NCBI RefSeq assembly: GCF_001698125.1
Contig: NZ_CP013854.1
Coordinates: forward strand, 5,952,001-6,016,000
DNA from: Pseudonocardia sp. HH130630-07
Lineage (GTDB): Bacteria > Actinomycetota > Actinomycetes > Mycobacteriales > Pseudonocardiaceae
Direction of reading: 5' to 3'
Length of the DNA stretch: 64,000 nucleotides
Both the position numbers and the translations under genes were made by a program. The notes under the pieces were generated by a model. That model ran no database searches and was not told the origin of the DNA. It saw nothing but the letters and a program-made list of their open reading frames with translations. Shown piece by piece: positions 40,861 to 49,162 of the stretch (position 1 is the stretch's first letter; each line of letters starts with the position of its first letter).

Positions 40861-42919
40861 GGCGGGCCGCCCGGCGCAGGTGCCGGGGACGCGGGCCGGG
40901 GACGCGGCGCTGGCGTCGGTGATCCTGTTCATCGCGCTGGTGGAGTTCCTCTCCGCCCGGCCCGGTGGGGTCCCGATCCTGCCCGCCCTGCTGTCCGGCA
41001 CCGCCGCGGTGGTCGCCGGGACCGCCGGGGCGCTCGGGCAGGCCGGCGCCGTCCTGCTGCGCCGGTACCGGCCCCGGCAGGCGTTCGCGCTGGCCGGGGT
41101 CGTCTCCGTGCTGCTCTACGTCGCGGCGGCCGTGCCCCCCACCTACGTCTGGCCGGTCGTCGCGTTCGCCGTGGCCCGGGCACCCGGACGGGCGCTGCTC
41201 CCGCTGCTGGCGGGCTGGCTGGCGCTGGTCGCCGGGTTCGCCGCGGCCGGTGCCGGAGTGTTCGGGGACCCGGCGACGGCACTCGGCGCCGCGGTCGGTG
41301 GCGGCGGGGTGCTGGGCGTGATGATCCTCGCCGGCGCGCTCGCGGGCCGCTACACCCGGGCCGCGGCCGAGCGCGCCGAGCGGCAGCGGACGGCCGGTGA
41401 GCAGGCCCGCCGGGCCGCCGCGCTGCACGCCGAGCGGGCCCGGATCGCCGAGGAGATCGGCAGCGGCGTGCTGGCCGGGCTCGGCCGGCTGGTGGAGCTG
41501 ACCCGGCGCTGGGCGCCCGCCGGGCCGGGCGCCACGGCCCCCGCCGCCACCGAGGCGGAACTGCGAGACGTCCGGGACCGGGCACGGTCGGTGCTCGCCG
41601 CGATGCGGCGGGTGCTCGGCGTCCTGCGTTCGTCCGAGCCCCAGGAGCATCCGCCGGCGCCGGGCCCCGGCGGCGGACCGGCCCGCCGCCGGCCGGTGCT
41701 GCCGCTGCCGGACCGGGCCGGGCTGGTCGTGCAGGCCGCCGTCATCCTGGTCGCCCTGCCGCTGGCCGCGGTCACGGTGCCACCCGGTCTCGACCCGGCG
41801 CTCGCCGCGCCGCTGCGGGCCATGGCGCTGCCCCTCGACTCCCCGCTCGGTCTGCTGACCGTCGCCACCCAGTTCGTGCTCGTCGCCTGGTGGCGGACCG
41901 CACCCGCCCCGGCGCTCGTACTGGCGTGCGTGGCCAGCGTCGTCTCGGCCGGGCTGGGGGCCACCAACCTGGTCGCGGACTGTTCCTGGCTGGTGCTGCT
42001 CTGGGGTGCCGCCGCGTACGCGCCGCCGTGGCGGTCCGCGGTGGCGATCGTGGTCTCGACGGCGGTCTGGGTGGGCGGCGGCGTCGTCTTCGGGTACGCG
42101 TACGCCGCCGGTGGCCCCGGCGGGCTGGTACTGGCCGGCCTCGGCTCCGTCCCGGTGTGGATCGCGGGGGTGCTCGTGCGGCGGCACCGCCGGGAGACCG
42201 AGCGCCGGCACCGGGAACGGGCCGCGGCGGGAGACCGGGAGGCGGTCGCCCGCGAGCGGCTGCGGGTCGCCAGGGACCTGCACGACGTCGTCGCCCACCA
42301 CGTCAGTGCGATCGCCGTGCAAGCCGGCGCGGCCCGGATGGTCGCCGATCCCGCGGCCCGGGCCGATGCCGTCGCGCACGTCGTCGAGTCGGGCCGGCGG
42401 GTCGCCGAGGCGCTGCCGGAGCTGGCCGGGCTGACCCCGGACCCGCACGGGATCGTGCTCGACGACACCGGGCTGGGCGCGGTCGTCGGGCCGTCGCGGG
42501 AGGCCGGGCTCCCGGTCGCGGTCAGCGTCGACGGCGAGCCGGTCGCCCCCGACGGCGACGCCGACCTGTTCGCCCAGCGCATCGTCACCGAGTCGCTGAC
42601 CAACACACTCCGGCACGCGGGCCCCTCACCGACCCGGGTGCGGATCGTGCACCGGCCGGAGGACATCCTGGTCGAGGTGACCGACCGCGGCCCCGTCCCC
42701 GGGCACCGGGGCGACCGGCACGGCTCCGGCCTGGGGCTGGTCGGGATGCGCGAGCGGGTCGAGCTGCTCGGCGGATCACTGGACGCCGGCCCCGGCGGTG
42801 ACGGCGGCTGGACCGTGCGCGCGGTCCTGCCGCGGACGCCGCTCCTCCGCGCGGACGAGGTCGGCGCGGCCCCGATCTCGTCCTCCGCGCCGATCCGGAC
42901 CGACCCGTCGGATCCCTAG
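40847..42919 (+). CDS. sensor histidine kinase with duplicated membrane/DHp architecture
   Basis: A 690-residue kinase. The first half (about 1-265) has four to five transmembrane helices and then a helix RARIAEEIGSGVLAGLGRL (about 196-214) that aligns with a HisKA_3 dimerisation helix but lacks the histidine. The second half starts with a new set of about five to six membrane helices (about 285-450), then a full HisKA_3 box RVARDLHDVVAHHVSAIAVQ with H479 and a HATPase_c domain (N-box ESLTNTLRHAG, G-box GSGLGLVGMRERV). It looks like a fused pair of kinases with the first one dead. The C-terminus is a short Ser/Pro tail. Coupled to the upstream response regulator. Confidence 0.88.
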   Translation: MTPAEAGRPAQVPGTRAGDAALASVILFIALVEFLSARPGGVPILPALLSGTAAVVAGTAGALGQAGAVLLRRYRPRQAFALAGVVSVLLYVAAAVPPTYVWPVVAFAVARAPGRALLPLLAGWLALVAGFAAAGAGVFGDPATALGAAVGGGGVLGVMILAGALAGRYTRAAAERAERQRTAGEQARRAAALHAERARIAEEIGSGVLAGLGRLVELTRRWAPAGPGATAPAATEAELRDVRDRARSVLAAMRRVLGVLRSSEPQEHPPAPGPGGGPARRRPVLPLPDRAGLVVQAAVILVALPLAAVTVPPGLDPALAAPLRAMALPLDSPLGLLTVATQFVLVAWWRTAPAPALVLACVASVVSAGLGATNLVADCSWLVLLWGAAAYAPPWRSAVAIVVSTAVWVGGGVVFGYAYAAGGPGGLVLAGLGSVPVWIAGVLVRRHRRETERRHRERAAAGDREAVARERLRVARDLHDVVAHHVSAIAVQAGAARMVADPAARADAVAHVVESGRRVAEALPELAGLTPDPHGIVLDDTGLGAVVGPSREAGLPVAVSVDGEPVAPDGDADLFAQRIVTESLTNTLRHAGPSPTRVRIVHRPEDILVEVTDRGPVPGHRGDRHGSGLGLVGMRERVELLGGSLDAGPGGDGGWTVRAVLPRTPLLRADEVGAAPISSSAPIRTDPSDP

Positions 42920-42952
42920 CCTCGTCCCGGGAGACGACGGGGGCGGTGGGCG

Positions 42953-43690
42953 ATGACGGGGACGACGGACACGACCGGGACGGCGACGAGGGGTGCCGTC
43001 CCGGTACCGGGGGCGGGCCGGGCCGGCGGGCCGTCCGTCGGCTGGACCGAGCTGCTGGTCGCGATCCCGCTCTACCTGCTGCTCAGCGGGGCGTCGGGGA
43101 TCGTGCTGTACGTCGTCGGCGGCGGCGACGTGCTCGGCTCCGCCGTGCCGGTGCTGGCCCTGGGCGGCGCCTGCACGCTGCTGACGGCCTGCGCGGTGCT
43201 CGCGCTGCGCGTGCGGTGGCTGCCCGCTGCCGGCCTGCGCCGCACGACGACCGGCTGGGTGCTCGCCGGTGTCGCGGCCGGGCTGCTGACCCGGGTGGTC
43301 GCGGCCGGCATCGGCTGGGGCTACCAGCAGCTCACCGGGGACACCTCGAACCCGCAGGCGTTCATCGGCACGTCGCTCGCGGGCGGCGATCTCGTGACGC
43401 TCGGCGGGGTCATGCTGGCCGGGGCGCTGCTCGTGCCGTTCGCCGAGGAGCTGCTGTTCCGCGGGATCGGCTACGGCGCGCTGCGCCGGTACGGGGCACG
43501 GGTGGCCGTCCCGGCCGCCGCGGCCCTGTTCGCTCTCGCACACGGCCTGAACATCGTGCTGGCGGTCGCCTTCGTGCTCGGTGTCGTGTGCGCGCTGCTC
43601 TACGAGCGCAGCCGGTCGATCTGGCCGGCGGTCGTCACGCACGCCGTGTTCAACGCGTCGGGGTTCCTGCTGGCGGCGCTGCTGTCGTAG
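42953..43690 (+). CDS. CPBP family intramembrane metalloprotease
   Basis: A 245-residue polytopic membrane protein with about seven to eight hydrophobic helices. The CPBP/Rce1 catalytic motifs are present: FAEELLFRGIGYG (EExxxR) near residue 165, FALAHGLN near 187, and HAVFNASG near 227. Such proteases cleave membrane proteins or prenyl-CAAX-like substrates, and in bacteria are linked to signalling and peptide immunity. It lies 33 bp after the sensor kinase on the same strand and may be co-transcribed; its target may be under that two-component system (inference). Confidence 0.9.
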   Translation: MTGTTDTTGTATRGAVPVPGAGRAGGPSVGWTELLVAIPLYLLLSGASGIVLYVVGGGDVLGSAVPVLALGGACTLLTACAVLALRVRWLPAAGLRRTTTGWVLAGVAAGLLTRVVAAGIGWGYQQLTGDTSNPQAFIGTSLAGGDLVTLGGVMLAGALLVPFAEELLFRGIGYGALRRYGARVAVPAAAALFALAHGLNIVLAVAFVLGVVCALLYERSRSIWPAVVTHAVFNASGFLLAALLS

Positions 43691-43705
43691 TACGCCGGTC
43701 GTGGA

Positions 43706-44785
43706 TCAGATCTCGACCAGCTCGCGGGGCAGTGTCGTGAGCGGCACCGCCGGCCCGCCGGCGACGACGTGCAGGGTGTCCTCGATCCGCACCCCGCCGC
43801 GACCCTCCAGGTAGACCCCCGGCTCGACGGTGACGACCTGGCCGGTCGCGATCCGCCCGGTACCCGCCCGCGACAGCCACGGCGGCTCGTGGACCGCCAG
43901 GCCGATTCCGTGCCCGAGGCCGTGCGGGAACTCCGCACCGTGCCCGGCCCGCTCGATCACCCCGCGGGCGGCGGCGTCCACCTCGGCGGTCCCGGCCCCG
44001 TCGGCGAGCGCGGCCCGCCCGGCGGCCGCCGCGGTGTCGACCAGCGCGTGCAGCTCGCGCTGCCAGTCCGCGGCCGGACCCAGGCAGAACGTGCGGGTGG
44101 TGTCGGAGTGGTAGCCGTCCAGCTCCGCCCCGAAGTCGATCTTCACGAGGTCACCGCGGCGCAGCTCGGCGGGGCCGGGGCGGTGGTGCGGGATCGCCGA
44201 GTGCGCCCCGGCGGCGAGGATCGTCTCGAACCCCGGTCCGGCCGCGCCGAGCCGCCGCATCCGGTCCTCCAGGTCCGTCGCGACCGCCCGCTCGGTCCGC
44301 CCGGGGGCGAGTCCCCCCGCGGCGAGCAGGTCGAGCAGGGCGGTGTCGGCCAGTTCGCAGGCAGCACGGACCGCGGCGACCTCGGCGTCGTCCTTCACCG
44401 CGCGCAGCGCCGCCACCAGCCCCGGTGCCCGGCGCAGCCGGCGGCCGGGGACGGCGTCGCGGACGGCGGCTAGCCCGTCCACGGTCAGGGTGGCCGAGTC
44501 GTAGCCCAGCACCCGCCCGGCCGGGACCCGGGCGGCGGCGGCCGGCGCACTCGGCCGGTCGACGAGCACCTCCAGGTCCGGGCACTGCTCGGCGGCCTGG
44601 ATCCGGTAGCGCCCGTCGGTGCACAGCAGGTCGCCGGCCGGTTCGGCGGCGACGACCGCGGCGGCGTTCGAGCCGGTGAACCCCGTGAGGTAGCGGACGT
44701 CGAGCAGGTCGGTGACCAGCACCGCGTCCAGGCCGGCGGTGTGCAGGTGGGCGCGGAGCGCCGCGCGGCGGTCGGTGTGGCCCAT
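43706..44785 (-). CDS. pepQ: Xaa-Pro peptidase (M24 family)
   Basis: A 359-residue metallopeptidase. The N-terminal creatinase-like domain (about 1-125) shows VRYLTGFTGSNAAAVV. The M24 pita-bread domain has the five metal ligands in KIDFGAELDGYHSDTTR (two Asp), PHGLGHGIGLAVHE (His), VTVEPGVYL (Glu) and GGVRIED (Glu). It releases N-terminal residues linked to proline. Start ATG 44785 has a TAGGGT -10 element exactly 7 nt before it; the longer frame would invade the divergent gene. It is usually next to efp, but here three rightward genes intervene. Confidence 0.94.
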   Translation of the reverse strand: MGHTDRRAALRAHLHTAGLDAVLVTDLLDVRYLTGFTGSNAAAVVAAEPAGDLLCTDGRYRIQAAEQCPDLEVLVDRPSAPAAAARVPAGRVLGYDSATLTVDGLAAVRDAVPGRRLRRAPGLVAALRAVKDDAEVAAVRAACELADTALLDLLAAGGLAPGRTERAVATDLEDRMRRLGAAGPGFETILAAGAHSAIPHHRPGPAELRRGDLVKIDFGAELDGYHSDTTRTFCLGPAADWQRELHALVDTAAAAGRAALADGAGTAEVDAAARGVIERAGHGAEFPHGLGHGIGLAVHEPPWLSRAGTGRIATGQVVTVEPGVYLEGRGGVRIEDTLHVVAGGPAVPLTTLPRELVEI

Positions 44786-44792
44786 GCGCCCG

Positions 44793-44809
44793 ACCCTATG
44801 TCCTAGGGT
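44793..44809. promoter_or_regulatory. symmetrical divergent leaderless promoters
   Basis: ACCCTA-TGTCC-TAGGGT is a dyad whose two arms are each a -10 hexamer TAGGGT, one per strand. From each arm exactly 7 nt lead to the ATG of the gene it faces (pepQ at 44785 and the metallo-beta-lactamase gene at 44817). TANNNT followed by 6-7 nt and the start codon is the pattern of leaderless transcripts in actinobacteria. The two RNA polymerase footprints must overlap, so the promoters are likely mutually exclusive. Confidence 0.75.
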
Positions 44810-44816
44810 GCGCCGC

Positions 44817-45536
44817 ATGGGCCTGTACTTCCGCCAGCTGCTCTCCGGCCAGGACTATGCCGTCGGCGACCCGGTGGCCACGCAGATGGTCAACTTCTCC
44901 TACCTGATCGGCGACACGGAGACGCGTGAGGCGGTCGTCGTCGACCCGGCCTACTCCCCCGGCGAGCTGCTCGCCACCCTCGACGCGGACGGCATGCGCC
45001 TGACCGGCGTGCTCGCCACCCACCACCATCCCGACCACGTCGGCGGTTCGATGATGGGCTTCGACCTCGTCGGGGTGGCGGACCTGCTCGGCACCCACCC
45101 GGTGCCGATCCACGTGCAGCACCCGGAGGCCGACTACGTGACCCGGGTGACCGGCCTGTCCGCCACCGACCTGACCCCGCACGACCACGACGACGTGCTC
45201 GAGGTCGGCGCCGTCGCGATCCGGTTGCTGCACACCCCCGGCCACACCCCGGGCAGCCAGTGCTTCCTGGTGCCGGACCCGGACGGCGGCGACAAGCTCG
45301 TGGCCGGCGACACGCTGTTCCTGCAGGGCTGCGGGCGCACCGACTTCCCCGGCGGGGACGCGGCGCAGATGTACCACTCGCTCCAGCAGCTCGCCGCGCT
45401 GAAGGGGAACCCCACCGTGTACCCCGGCCACCGCTACACCGACGCGGCGCACTCGCCGCTGGCCGACGTGCAGCGCACCAACACGGTCTACCGGGCCGGC
45501 TCGGCGGAGCAGTTCGTGGCTGCCTTCGGGGGATGA
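44817..45536 (+). CDS. metallo-beta-lactamase fold hydrolase, glyoxalase II-like
   Basis: A 239-residue MBL-fold protein. Metal ligands: THHHPDHVGG (about 61-70), HTPGHTPGS (about 141-149), the aspartate in VAGDTLFLQGCGRTDF and the final PGHRYTD. The spacing fits hydroxyacylglutathione hydrolase or persulfide dioxygenase-type enzymes rather than antibiotic lactamases. In mycothiol-using actinobacteria the substrate is probably a mycothiol adduct (inference). The ATG at 44817 overlaps nothing and is preceded 7 nt earlier by TAGGGT. It is coupled to the next gene by an ATGA overlap. Confidence 0.88.
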   Translation: MGLYFRQLLSGQDYAVGDPVATQMVNFSYLIGDTETREAVVVDPAYSPGELLATLDADGMRLTGVLATHHHPDHVGGSMMGFDLVGVADLLGTHPVPIHVQHPEADYVTRVTGLSATDLTPHDHDDVLEVGAVAIRLLHTPGHTPGSQCFLVPDPDGGDKLVAGDTLFLQGCGRTDFPGGDAAQMYHSLQQLAALKGNPTVYPGHRYTDAAHSPLADVQRTNTVYRAGSAEQFVAAFGG

Positions 45537-46048
45537 CGCCGCGGGCGGTCGTCCTGGTCGAGGGGGCCAGTGACGCCGCGGCGATCGAGACCCTCGCCCG
45601 GCGCGGCGGCCGCCCCGTCGACGGCGTCGCGATCGTCGTCCTGCACGGCTACACCAACCTGGGCAGCGCGCTGCGGGCGCTGGCCCCGGCCGCACCCGCC
45701 CGGGTCACGGTACTCTGTGACGCCGGGGCCGAGGCCTGGGTCCGCCGGGCGCTGGGCGAGGACGGGCGCTGCCGGGTATGCCACACCGATCTCGAGGACG
45801 AGCTGATCCGCGCGCTCGGCGTCGAGCGGGTCCGGGAGATCGTGGCCGGCCAGGGAGAGCTGACCGGCCTGCAGATCCTCGAGCGCCAGCCCGCGCACCG
45901 CGACCGCAGCCCGGCCCAGCACCTGCACCGCTTCCTCGGCACCCGGTCCGGGCGCAAGGAGCGTTACGGCGCGCTGCTGGCCGCGGCGCTCGCCCCGGAG
46001 GCCGTCCCGGCGCCGCTGCGCGCCGTGCTCGACGACCTCGGGCTCTGA
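45533..46048 (+). CDS. TOPRIM domain protein (OLD nuclease-like, stand-alone)
   Basis: A 171-residue protein that begins AVVLVEGASDAAAIETLA, the glutamate-containing first motif of a TOPRIM domain, followed by a second acidic segment (VLCDAGAEAWVRRAL). This corresponds to the C-terminal domain of OLD-family nucleases without the ATPase part. It is conserved as a stand-alone protein in actinobacteria; its activity is unknown. The second motif lacks the canonical DxD (it reads D-A-G), so catalysis is uncertain. Start ATG overlaps the MBL stop. Confidence 0.78.
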   Translation: MTPRAVVLVEGASDAAAIETLARRGGRPVDGVAIVVLHGYTNLGSALRALAPAAPARVTVLCDAGAEAWVRRALGEDGRCRVCHTDLEDELIRALGVERVREIVAGQGELTGLQILERQPAHRDRSPAQHLHRFLGTRSGRKERYGALLAAALAPEAVPAPLRAVLDDLGL

Positions 46049-46100
46049 CCGGACCGCCCGGCGCCCGACTCGGCTCGTCCGCCCGCTGCCGGGGCCGGAC

Positions 46101-47222
46101 TCAGCCGCTGACGGCCGCGTAGGCGGCCTCCAGCAGCGCCGGTTCCGGCGCCTCCAGCCGCCCCGGCTCGGCGAGCCCGTCGAGCACGACGAAGCGCAGG
46201 GTGCCGGCACGGGACTTCTTGTCCCCGCGCATCGACTCGGTCAGCTCGTCGAGCACACCCGCCCGGTAGGAGGTCGGCAGGCCGACCAGCTCCAGCACCT
46301 CGCGGTGCAGGTCCGCGGTGGCGTCGTCGAGGCGGCCGGCGGCCCGGGCCAGCTCGGCGGCGAACACCAGACCGACCGACACCGCGTTGCCGTGGCGCCA
46401 GCGGTAGTCCTCGCGACGCTCGATGGCGTGGCCGAGGGTGTGGCCGTAGTTGAGGATCTCCCGCAGGTGCGACTCGCGCAGGTCGGCACCGACCACGTCG
46501 GCCTTCACCCGGATCGAGCGGCGCACCAGCTCCCCGAGCACCGGCCCGGCCGGGTCCAGCGCGGCGGTCGGATCGGCCCGGACCCGGTCCAGGATCACCG
46601 GGTCGGCGATGAAGCCCGCCTTCCACACCTCGGCCGAGCCGGCGACGAGCTCGGCGCGCGGCAGGGTCCGCAGGGTGTCGAGGTCGACGAGCACCGCGGA
46701 CGGCTCGTGGAACGCCCCGACCAGGTTCTTCCCGGCCGCGGTGTTGATCCCGGTCTTCCCGCCGACGGCGGCGTCGACCATCGCCAGCAGCGTCGTCGGC
46801 ACCTGGACCACGCCGATGCCGCGCATCCAGGTGGCGGCGACGAAGCCGGCGAGATCGGTGACCGCGCCCCCGCCGAGCCCCACGACGACGTCGGACCGGC
46901 TCAGTGCGGCGTCCGCGCACGCCTGCCAGCAGGTCGCCAGGGAGTCGAGCGACTTGCCGGCCTCGGCGTCGGCGACCTGCACGGTGCTCGCGGCGATCCC
47001 GGCGGCCCTCAGCTCGTCGCGGGCGGCCGCGGCCCGGTCGGCGAGCGTCGGCGGGTGGACGACGAGCGCGCGGCCCGCCCCGGTCCCGGCGACGGTCGCG
47101 GCGAGGCGCGACGACGTTCCGGCTCCGACCAGCACCGGGTACGGGCGCTCGGCCCGGACGTCGATCCGGACGGCGCCGTCGGCGCCGGGAGTGCCGGAGG
47201 TGTCGGGCAGGTCGGTGCTCAT
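46101..47222 (-). CDS. aroB: 3-dehydroquinate synthase
   Basis: A 373-residue enzyme of the shikimate pathway that cyclises DAHP to 3-dehydroquinate with NAD. Signatures: VVGLGGGAVTDLAGFVAATW, PTTLLAMVDAAVGGKTGIN, and the zinc histidines in LNYGHTLGHAIE and WRHGNAVSVG. The ATG at 47222 overlaps the aroK stop (ATGA). It is the last gene of aroC-aroK-aroB. Confidence 0.97.
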   Translation of the reverse strand: MSTDLPDTSGTPGADGAVRIDVRAERPYPVLVGAGTSSRLAATVAGTGAGRALVVHPPTLADRAAAARDELRAAGIAASTVQVADAEAGKSLDSLATCWQACADAALSRSDVVVGLGGGAVTDLAGFVAATWMRGIGVVQVPTTLLAMVDAAVGGKTGINTAAGKNLVGAFHEPSAVLVDLDTLRTLPRAELVAGSAEVWKAGFIADPVILDRVRADPTAALDPAGPVLGELVRRSIRVKADVVGADLRESHLREILNYGHTLGHAIERREDYRWRHGNAVSVGLVFAAELARAAGRLDDATADLHREVLELVGLPTSYRAGVLDELTESMRGDKKSRAGTLRFVVLDGLAEPGRLEAPEPALLEAAYAAVSG

Positions 47223-47926
47223 CGGGCCTCCACCCGGTCGTCGGTGCCGTCGGTGCCGTCGGTGGTGCCGTCGGACGGCCCGGACGCGGCTCCGAAGCCG
47301 GGGGTCGGCAGCGCCGCGTCCTGGCGCGGGGTGGGCCGGTCGTGCGGATCGGCGGCGTGCGGATCGGCGGCGGTGTCCGCGCCGGCCCCGCCGGGGAGCC
47401 CGAACTCGGCCAGCACCGCGGCGACGACCTGGTTCGGGCTGCGCCGCGCCGTCTGCACCTGCACCGTGGCGACCTCGGCGTAGAGCGGGGTCCGCTCGGC
47501 GAGCAGCGCGCGGAACGTCGCCCGCGGGTTCACCCCGGCGAGCAGCGGGCGCGCGGTCGACATCCCGGTGCGGCGCATGCCGTCGGCGAGGTCGACGTCG
47601 AGCGCGACGACCCGGTGACCGGTGAGCACGGCCCGGGTCTCCGCGGCGAGGACCGCACCCCCGCCGAGTGCGAGCACCCCGTGCCCGGCACGCAGCTGCT
47701 CGGCGACGACCTCCCGCTCCAGCGCCCGGAACGCAGGCTCGCCCTCCTGCACGAACATCTCCGAGATCGGCTTGCCGATCCGCTGCACGATCGCCGCGTC
47801 GGTGTCGGCGAAGGTGAGCCCGAGCCGATCGGCGAGCAGGGTGCCGATCGTCGACTTGCCCGAGCCGGGCGGGCCGACCAGCACCAGGTACGGGCGACCC
47901 TCGGCGTCCGGGCCGGGGCCGCTCAC
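47219..47926 (-). CDS. aroK: shikimate kinase with C-terminal extension
   Basis: A 235-residue kinase; typical length is about 175. The core (about 12-180) shows the P-loop LVGPPGSGKSTIG, shikimate-binding FADTDAAI, and the adenine lid ARPLLAGVNPRATFRALLAERTPLY. The last about 55 residues are low-complexity (Asp/Pro/Thr/Gly, with TDGTDGTDD). The GTG at 47926 overlaps the aroC stop (GTGA) and gives a short N-terminal leader before the P-loop. Confidence 0.94.
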   Translation of the reverse strand: MSGPGPDAEGRPYLVLVGPPGSGKSTIGTLLADRLGLTFADTDAAIVQRIGKPISEMFVQEGEPAFRALEREVVAEQLRAGHGVLALGGGAVLAAETRAVLTGHRVVALDVDLADGMRRTGMSTARPLLAGVNPRATFRALLAERTPLYAEVATVQVQTARRSPNQVVAAVLAEFGLPGGAGADTAADPHAADPHDRPTPRQDAALPTPGFGAASGPSDGTTDGTDGTDDRVEAR

Positions 47927-49134
47927 CGGTCCCCCGCCAGGTAGGCGGCGACGTTGCGCCGGGTCTCGGCGAGCGAGTCGCCGCCGAACTTCTCCAGCGC
48001 GGCGTTGGCCAGCACCAGCGCCACCATCGTCTCGACGACGACCCCGGCCCGCGGGACGGCACAGGCGTCCGACCGCTGGTGGATCGCCGTCGCCTCCTCG
48101 CCGGTGACGGTGTCCAGGGTCCGCAGCGCCCGGGGCACGGTGGAGATCGGCTTCATCGCGACCCGCACGCGGACCGGCTCGCCGTTGGTCATGCCGCCCT
48201 CGATGCCGCCCGCGCGGTTGCTGACCCGGGTGACCGGCACGGTGCCCGCAGGCCCCTCGCCCGGCGCACCGGCCGGGACCATCTCGTCGTGCGCGACGGA
48301 GCCACGGCGGTGCGCGGTGCGGAAGCCGTCCCCGATCTCGACGCCCTTCATGGCCTGGATACCCATCAGCGCCGACGCGAGCTGCGCGTCGAGCCGGCGG
48401 TCGGCCTGCACGTAGGTCCCGACGCCGACCGGCATCCCGTAGGCGATGACCTCGATGACCCCGCCGAGGGTGTCCCCCGCGTCGTGCGCGGCGTCGATCT
48501 CGGCGGCCATCCGGGCACCGGTCCCGTCGGTGAACGCCCGCACCGGGTTGGCGTCGATCCGGTCGAGGTCCTCGGGGCCGGGCAGCGGCTCGTCGTCGGG
48601 CGCGTCGACGGCACCGATCCCGACCACGTGCGACACGATCTTCACACCGAGCGCCTGGTCGAGGAACGCCTTCGCGACGGTGCCGAGCACCACGCGGGCC
48701 GCGGTCTCGCGGGCGCTGGCGCGCTCCAGCACGGGGCGGGCCTCGTCGAAGCCGTACTTGGTCATCCCGGCGAGATCGGCGTGGCCGGGACGCGGCCGGG
48801 TCAGCGGCGCGTTCCGGGCGCGGTGGGCGATCAGGTCCGGATCGACCGGATCGGCCGACATCACCGTCTCCCACTTGGGCCACTCGGTGTTGCCGACACG
48901 CACCGCCACCGGCCCGCCCTGGGTGACGCCGTGCCGGAGGCCGCCGATCACCTCGAGCTCGTCGGCCTCGAACGCCATCCGGGGGCTCCGGCCGTAGCCC
49001 AGCTTGCGGCGGGCCAGCTCGGCCTGCAGCTCCTTGGTGGTGACGCCGACTCCGGCGACCATGCCCTCGAGCACGCCCACCAGGGCCGGACCGTGGGACT
49101 CCCCGGCGGTGATCCATCGCAGCACGGCGCTCAT
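47923..49134 (-). CDS. aroC: chorismate synthase
   Basis: A 403-residue enzyme, the last step to chorismate, using reduced FMN. Signatures: TAGESHGPALVGVLEGM near the start, RPRPGHADLAGMTKYGF, the RASARETAARV segment, and the C-terminal PRAGVVVETMVALVLA. Start ATG 49134 follows GGTGGAAGA and matches the family. It starts the aroC-aroK-aroB operon, 28 bp after the prepilin peptidase gene. Confidence 0.97.
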   Translation of the reverse strand: MSAVLRWITAGESHGPALVGVLEGMVAGVGVTTKELQAELARRKLGYGRSPRMAFEADELEVIGGLRHGVTQGGPVAVRVGNTEWPKWETVMSADPVDPDLIAHRARNAPLTRPRPGHADLAGMTKYGFDEARPVLERASARETAARVVLGTVAKAFLDQALGVKIVSHVVGIGAVDAPDDEPLPGPEDLDRIDANPVRAFTDGTGARMAAEIDAAHDAGDTLGGVIEVIAYGMPVGVGTYVQADRRLDAQLASALMGIQAMKGVEIGDGFRTAHRRGSVAHDEMVPAGAPGEGPAGTVPVTRVSNRAGGIEGGMTNGEPVRVRVAMKPISTVPRALRTLDTVTGEEATAIHQRSDACAVPRAGVVVETMVALVLANAALEKFGGDSLAETRRNVAAYLAGDR

Positions 49135-49162
49135 TCTTCCACCCGGACTTCCGCGACCCCGG

